Shown piece by piece: positions 60,609 through 64,000 of a stretch of DNA of 64,000 nucleotides. How positions within the stretch are numbered: the first letter of the stretch is position 1; every line of letters begins with the position of its first letter. The notes under the pieces were generated by a model. The model made no database searches and was not told the origin of the DNA. It saw only the letters and a list, made by a program, of their open reading frames with translations. Source of the stretch: Pseudomonas gingeri (lineage in GTDB: Bacteria; Pseudomonadota; Gammaproteobacteria; Pseudomonadales; Pseudomonadaceae); assembly GCF_013386115.1 (NCBI RefSeq), contig NZ_JACAOR010000015.1:87013-151012 (forward strand). Reading direction: 5' to 3'. The position numbers and the translations under genes were made by a program.

Positions 60609-61256
60609 ATGCAAGACACATTGAGAATTACCGAAGTTTTTTACTCGTTACAGGGTGAAACGCGGACTGCTGGGCTGCCCACAGTGTTCGTGCGCCTGAC
60701 GGGTTGCCCCCTGCGCTGCCAGTACTGCGACAGCGCCTACGCTTTCAGCGGCGGCACGCTGATGTCGCTGGACAGCATCCTCGACCAGGTTGCCGGCTAC
60801 CGGCCACGCTATGTCTGCGTGACAGGCGGCGAGCCGCTGGCCCAGCCCAACGCCATTCCCCTGCTCAAGCGGCTCTGTGACGCCGGTTATGAGGTTTCCC
60901 TGGAAACCAGTGGCTCGCTGGATATCTCGGCGGTGGATACGCGCGTCAGCCGCGTGGTCGACCTGAAGACGCCGGGCTCCAGGGAGGCGCATCGCAACCG
61001 CTACGAGAATATCGAGTTGCTGACCGCCAACGATCAGGTCAAGTTCGTCATCTGTTCCCGTGAAGACTACGACTGGTCGGTGTCCAAGCTGATCCAGTAC
61101 GGTCTGGAGAAGCGGGCCGGCGAAGTGTTGTTCTCGCCGAGCCATCACGATTTGCCGGCGCGTGAACTGGCGGACTGGATCGTGGCGGACAATCTTCCCG
61201 TGCGCTTGCAGATGCAGTTGCACAAATATCTTTGGAATGATGAACCGGGACGTTGA
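60609..61256 (+). CDS. queE: 7-carboxy-7-deazaguanine synthase
   Basis: Protein of 215 residues from ATG 60609; an in-frame GTG at 60600 is the alternative. This radical SAM enzyme makes the queuosine precursor CDG. The [4Fe-4S] ligands are C33, C37 and C40 in GCPLRCQYC, and VTGGEPLAQ is the SAM-binding GGE motif. SLQGETRTAG at the N-terminus is typical of the family. It lies one base before queC, so they are co-transcribed. Confidence 0.96.
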   Translation: MQDTLRITEVFYSLQGETRTAGLPTVFVRLTGCPLRCQYCDSAYAFSGGTLMSLDSILDQVAGYRPRYVCVTGGEPLAQPNAIPLLKRLCDAGYEVSLETSGSLDISAVDTRVSRVVDLKTPGSREAHRNRYENIELLTANDQVKFVICSREDYDWSVSKLIQYGLEKRAGEVLFSPSHHDLPARELADWIVADNLPVRLQMQLHKYLWNDEPGR

Positions 61257-61257
61257 T

Positions 61258-61947
61258 ATGACCCTGCAAGCAAGTACTGAAAAGAAAGCGGTAATCCTGC
61301 TGTCCGGCGGCCTTGATTCGGCGACCGTGGTGGCCATGGCGCGCGCCGAGGGCTACAGCTGCTACACCATGAGTTTCGACTACGGCCAGCGTCACCGCGC
61401 CGAGTTGCAGGCCGCCGAGCGGGTGGCACGGGACCAGGGCGTGATCGAGCACAAGGTCATCGGCCTGAACCTCAACGGTATCGGTGGTTCGGCCCTGACC
61501 GACAGCTCCATCGATGTGCCCGAGACACCGGGCGAGGGCATTCCGGTGACCTACGTGCCGGCCCGCAACACCGTGTTCCTGTCCCTGGCGCTGGGCTGGG
61601 CGGAAGTGCTGGGCGCGCGCGACATCTTTATCGGTGTGAACGCGGTGGATTACTCCGGTTACCCGGATTGCCGTCCCGAGTTCGTCGCGGCCTTCGAAAC
61701 CCTGGCCAACCTGGCGACCAAGGCTGGCGTCGAGGGCGATGGTTTCCGTATCTGGGCCCCGCTGCAGAACCTGAGCAAGGCCGATATCGTCCAGGCCGGG
61801 ATCAAGCTGGGAGTCGACTATTCGCTGACCGTATCCTGCTATCAGGCGGATGCTAACGGCTTTGCATGTGGGAAATGTGACAGCTGCCGCCTGCGTGCAG
61901 AAGGCTTCGCAGCAGCCGGAATCAGCGACCCAACGCGTTATTTTTGA
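61258..61947 (+). CDS. queC: 7-cyano-7-deazaguanine synthase
   Basis: Protein of 229 residues from ATG 61258. It converts CDG to preQ0 with ATP and ammonia. The PP-loop ATP motif is LLSGGLDSATVV, with YGQRHRAE following. The zinc site is near the C-terminus: SCYQ, then CGKCDSC. It directly follows queE. tRNA-Lys lies 63 bases downstream, the same order as in PAO1 as remembered. Confidence 0.97.
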   Translation: MTLQASTEKKAVILLSGGLDSATVVAMARAEGYSCYTMSFDYGQRHRAELQAAERVARDQGVIEHKVIGLNLNGIGGSALTDSSIDVPETPGEGIPVTYVPARNTVFLSLALGWAEVLGARDIFIGVNAVDYSGYPDCRPEFVAAFETLANLATKAGVEGDGFRIWAPLQNLSKADIVQAGIKLGVDYSLTVSCYQADANGFACGKCDSCRLRAEGFAAAGISDPTRYF

Positions 61948-61965
61948 TTTTTTTCATTTAAGGTG

Positions 61966-61993
61966 TTGAATTCCCGTTAGAAATCAGTATTAT
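61966..61993 (+). promoter_or_regulatory. Promoter of tRNA-Lys
   Basis: TTGAAT (61966-61971), 16 bases, TATTAT (61988-61993), followed by the GC-rich discriminator GCGCC typical of stringently controlled stable-RNA promoters. The mature tRNA starts 17 bases further on. Confidence 0.65.
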
Positions 61994-62010
61994 ACGCGCC
62001 ACCACACAGC

Positions 62011-62086
62011 GGGTCGTTAGCTCAGTTGGTAGAGCAGTTGGCTTTTAACCAATTGGTCGTAGGTTCGAATCCCACACGACCCACCA
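62011..62086 (+). tRNA. tRNA-Lys (anticodon UUU)
   Basis: A 76-base tRNA with encoded CCA. The acceptor stem GGGTCGT pairs with ACGACCC, the D-arm contains AGCTCAGTTGGTAGAGC, the anticodon loop is CTTTTAA (62042-62048) with TTT at 62044-62046, and the T-arm is AGGTTCGAATCCC. It is a known island insertion site in Pseudomonas, and accessory DNA starts immediately downstream here. Confidence 0.98.
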
Positions 62087-62103
62087 TATTTGTTGTAGAA
62101 GAA

Positions 62104-62146
62104 AATCCGGAAAGCCCACGCAAGTGAGGATTTCCGGATTTTTTTT
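62104..62146 (+). terminator. tRNA-Lys terminator
   Basis: Ten-base stem AATCCGGAAA (62104-62113) with TTTCCGGATT (62131-62140), followed by a run of T to 62146. Confidence 0.92.
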
Positions 62147-62293
62147 GCCTGCCACAAAGCGAATGATCTTCCCCTGTCTAGCGCATCCTCCTGCGTATCA
62201 CTTCCGGATCCCGCCTGCTCTCAGCAAATGGGCGGATGCATCGTGCGTCTGCTCTGCAGCCTGTATCTGAATGGACACAATGTGCAACATTTG

Positions 62294-62322
62294 TTGACGC
62301 CAGAGATGCGTCTCTCTACCAT
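62294..62322 (+). promoter_or_regulatory. Candidate promoter of the adhesin gene
   Basis: TTGACG (62294-62299), 17 bases, TACCAT (62317-62322): a good -35 with a fair -10. It gives a leader of about 110 bases that contains the palindrome TTGATATCAA (62335-62344). Confidence 0.42.
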
Positions 62323-62439
62323 CGTGACATCATATTGATATCAACTTTTGTTTCGAGGGATCGGGGCTGTTTGCACTCGTCTTCATGACGAGGCTGTGCG
62401 CTGTGAACTCCTTCACGCCTTCGCGCATCGAGACACCAC

Positions 62440-64000
62440 ATGGACGTCCGTCAGTTCGCCTTCCTCGCGGGTCAACCTTCTGCGGCCCTGAAAAAACGTG
62501 AGCACTTCCTGGGACTGCCCAAGCGCGGCCTGGCGTTCCTGTTGGCGAACGTGATGTTCTGGCAGCCGCTGTGGGCCCAGGCGAACGGCATCGTGGTCAG
62601 TGCACCAGGGACTTCGCTTGGGCAAGCGGCAAACGGCGTACCTATCGTCAATATCGCTGCACCGAATGCCAGCGGCCTGTCGCACAACCAATTCAAGGAT
62701 TACAACGTCGGCGCCAACGGGGTCATCCTCAACAACTCGACGCAGAACCTGCAAAGCACCCAGTTGGGTGGCTACATCCTCGGCAACAGCAACCTCAACG
62801 GTCGTGCCGCCACCACCATCCTCAACGAAGTCAACGGCGGTAGCCCCAGCCAGTTGCGCGGCTACACCGAAGTGGCGGGGCAGTCGGCCCATGTGATCGT
62901 CGCCAACCCTTACGGCATCAGTTGCAGCGGCTGCGGCTTCATCAACACGCCGCAGGCGACCCTGACCACCGGCAAGGCGGTGATCACCAACGGCCAGGTG
63001 TCGGGTTATCAGGTCGACCAGGGCAGCGTGTCCATCGAAGGCGCCGGGCTTAACGCCAACAATATCGACCAGTTCGAAATCATCACCCGCTCGGCCCGGC
63101 TCAATGCCGAGATCCAGGCGAAGAACCTGGCGATCATTGCCGGCGCCAACGATGTCGATGCCAAAACGCTGAAGGCCACCGCCCGCACGGCCAATCCCGC
63201 CAATGCGCCGCAACTGGCCATCGACTCCTCGGCGCTGGGCGGCATGTACGCCGGGGCGATCAAGCTGGTGGGCACCGAAGCCGGTGTCGGGGTCAAGCTC
63301 GACGGCAAGATGGTCGCCAGTGGTGGCGATATCCAACTCGATGCCAACGGCCATCTGAGCATGGTCGACACGGCGGCGAGCGGAGCGGTCAATGTCAAGG
63401 CCCAGAGCCTGGAAGCCAAGGGCCCGGTCTACGCCGGCACCACCCTGGACATGCAAACCCAGGGCGACCTGAGCAGCCAGAACAACCTGGTCGCCAAGGA
63501 CCGCATCACGCTGAGCAGCGGCGGCCAGTTGAGCAACAACGGCATCATCGAAGCCGGGGTCAACCTCGACAACACCCGCAACACCGACGCCGATGTCAGC
63601 ATCAGCGTGCAGAACCTCAACAACGCCGGCAAAACCATCCTTGCCAGCCGTGACCTGTCGATTACCACCACACAAACCCTGAACAACCAGGGCGGCACCC
63701 TGAGCGGCCAGCGCCAGACCACGGTCACCGCCGGCACCCTCGACAACCAGAACAAGGGCCGGGTACTCAGCGCTGCGCAACTCAACCTGACCGCCGACAA
63801 GGCACTGAACGGGCAGGGCGGCCTGATCAACAGCGCCAGCCAACTGACCGCCACCCTGGGGCACCTGAACAACAATGGCGGTGAAGTCTCCAGCCAGGAC
63901 AGCAGCACGCTGGTGCTGGGCTCGATGGATAACCTCACCGGCCTGGTCATGGCCGAGAACATCCTCGACATCACAGCTACCGGCGCGGTGAACAATCAGG
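62440..64000 (+). CDS. TpsA/CdiA-type filamentous haemagglutinin (5' part, runs off the window)
   Basis: An open frame of at least 520 codons from ATG 62440 that continues past the window end. The extended signal region (about residues 1-48: MDVRQFAFLAGQPSAALKKR, then a hydrophobic segment ending LWAQA) is typical of two-partner-secretion exoproteins. The TPS/haemagglutination domain follows, with SHNQFKDYNVG, LNNS, and the NPYGISCSGCGF motif near 160. From about 340 on, repeats such as LNNQGGTLSGQ and LDNQNKG form a beta-helix filament. Family members are adhesins or contact-dependent inhibition toxins; the C-terminal tip that would decide is not in the window. No TpsB transporter gene lies upstream. 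Confidence 0.9.
   Translation, partial: MDVRQFAFLAGQPSAALKKREHFLGLPKRGLAFLLANVMFWQPLWAQANGIVVSAPGTSLGQAANGVPIVNIAAPNASGLSHNQFKDYNVGANGVILNNSTQNLQSTQLGGYILGNSNLNGRAATTILNEVNGGSPSQLRGYTEVAGQSAHVIVANPYGISCSGCGFINTPQATLTTGKAVITNGQVSGYQVDQGSVSIEGAGLNANNIDQFEIITRSARLNAEIQAKNLAIIAGANDVDAKTLKATARTANPANAPQLAIDSSALGGMYAGAIKLVGTEAGVGVKLDGKMVASGGDIQLDANGHLSMVDTAASGAVNVKAQSLEAKGPVYAGTTLDMQTQGDLSSQNNLVAKDRITLSSGGQLSNNGIIEAGVNLDNTRNTDADVSISVQNLNNAGKTILASRDLSITTTQTLNNQGGTLSGQRQTTVTAGTLDNQNKGRVLSAAQLNLTADKALNGQGGLINSASQLTATLGHLNNNGGEVSSQDSSTLVLGSMDNLTGLVMAENILDITATGAVNNQ

Larger units (their letters stand above)
62087..62439. other. Intergenic region between tRNA-Lys and the adhesin gene
   Basis: 353 bases with a terminator at the left end and a probable promoter at 62294-62322. 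The palindrome TTGATATCAA lies at 62335-62344. No gene, integrase remnant or second copy of the tRNA 3' end was seen here. The adhesin ATG lacks a strong ribosome site. Confidence 0.6.

Noticed and set aside
60476..60658. Possible small gene between cpoB and queE
   Set aside because: It starts inside the terminator hairpin and runs into queE in another frame without a ribosome site.
62087..62439. Attachment-site repeat of the tRNA-Lys 3' end
   Set aside because: I looked for a copy of the T-arm and CCA end downstream within the window and saw none.
62413..63864. 483-codon open frame on the minus strand near the window end
   Set aside because: It mirrors the adhesin gene. The plus-strand frame carries a signal region and TPS domain and stays open to the end, so it is the real gene.

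Overview
This window looks like chromosomal DNA of a fluorescent-group Pseudomonas. The DNA is GC-rich and its gene sets match known Pseudomonas blocks: fumA-sadC-ferredoxin reductase-enoyl-CoA hydratase-pyk, sbcB-mvaT-purU, dciA-secA-argJ-mutT-...-panE-yajQ, and oprD-HIT-slyX-cold shock-dps-aspS-yebC-ruvCAB-ybgC-tolQRAB-pal-cpoB-queEC-tRNA-Lys. REP elements with the core GGCAAGCC lie between several genes. Synteny statements rest on remembered PAO1 gene order, not on a search.

Layout. 1-11.1 kb is accessory metabolism and regulation: the tail of a cupin regulator, a DUF4917 protein with SIR2-like motifs, a YiaY-type alcohol dehydrogenase, a TetR-SDR-Rossmann module with two matching palindromic operators, a LysR-CoA transferase-HMG-CoA lyase-MFS catabolic cluster, and a divergent DMT transporter/LysR pair. 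11.2-18.6 kb carries class I fumarase, the membrane diguanylate cyclase SadC overlapping a ferredoxin reductase, enoyl-CoA hydratase, pyruvate kinase, a small lipoprotein and a single-domain PilZ protein. 18.6-25.4 kb is a tightly overlapping six-gene minus-strand operon (RDD, SpoIIM, DUF4129, DUF4350, MoxR, DUF58) of unknown role. 25.5-31 kb holds exonuclease I, the nucleoid protein MvaT, PurU, a HerA-like ATPase and the helicase loader DciA.

31-44 kb runs from secA and argJ through a Nudix-ThiE fusion, a cobalamin adenosyltransferase with a sensor kinase, a secreted M20 carboxypeptidase, PanE, a protein with degenerate receiver and GGDEF domains, the c-di-GMP-binding YajQ and an MscS channel. 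44-62 kb is core genome: OprD, stress proteins, AspRS, Holliday-junction processing, the complete Tol-Pal envelope system and queuosine precursor genes. tRNA-Lys(UUU) closes the core at 62.1 kb. A large TpsA/CdiA-type adhesin begins 354 bases later and runs off the window end; it is the most accessory-looking part of the window.

Cyclic di-GMP recurs: a synthase (SadC), a PilZ receptor, a degenerate GGDEF protein and YajQ all occur in 30 kb. No CRISPR array, prophage or insertion sequence was seen. The best candidates for something undescribed are the DUF4917 SIR2-like protein, the MoxR/DUF58 operon, the degenerate REC-GGDEF/YajQ pair and the adhesin at the tRNA-Lys boundary.
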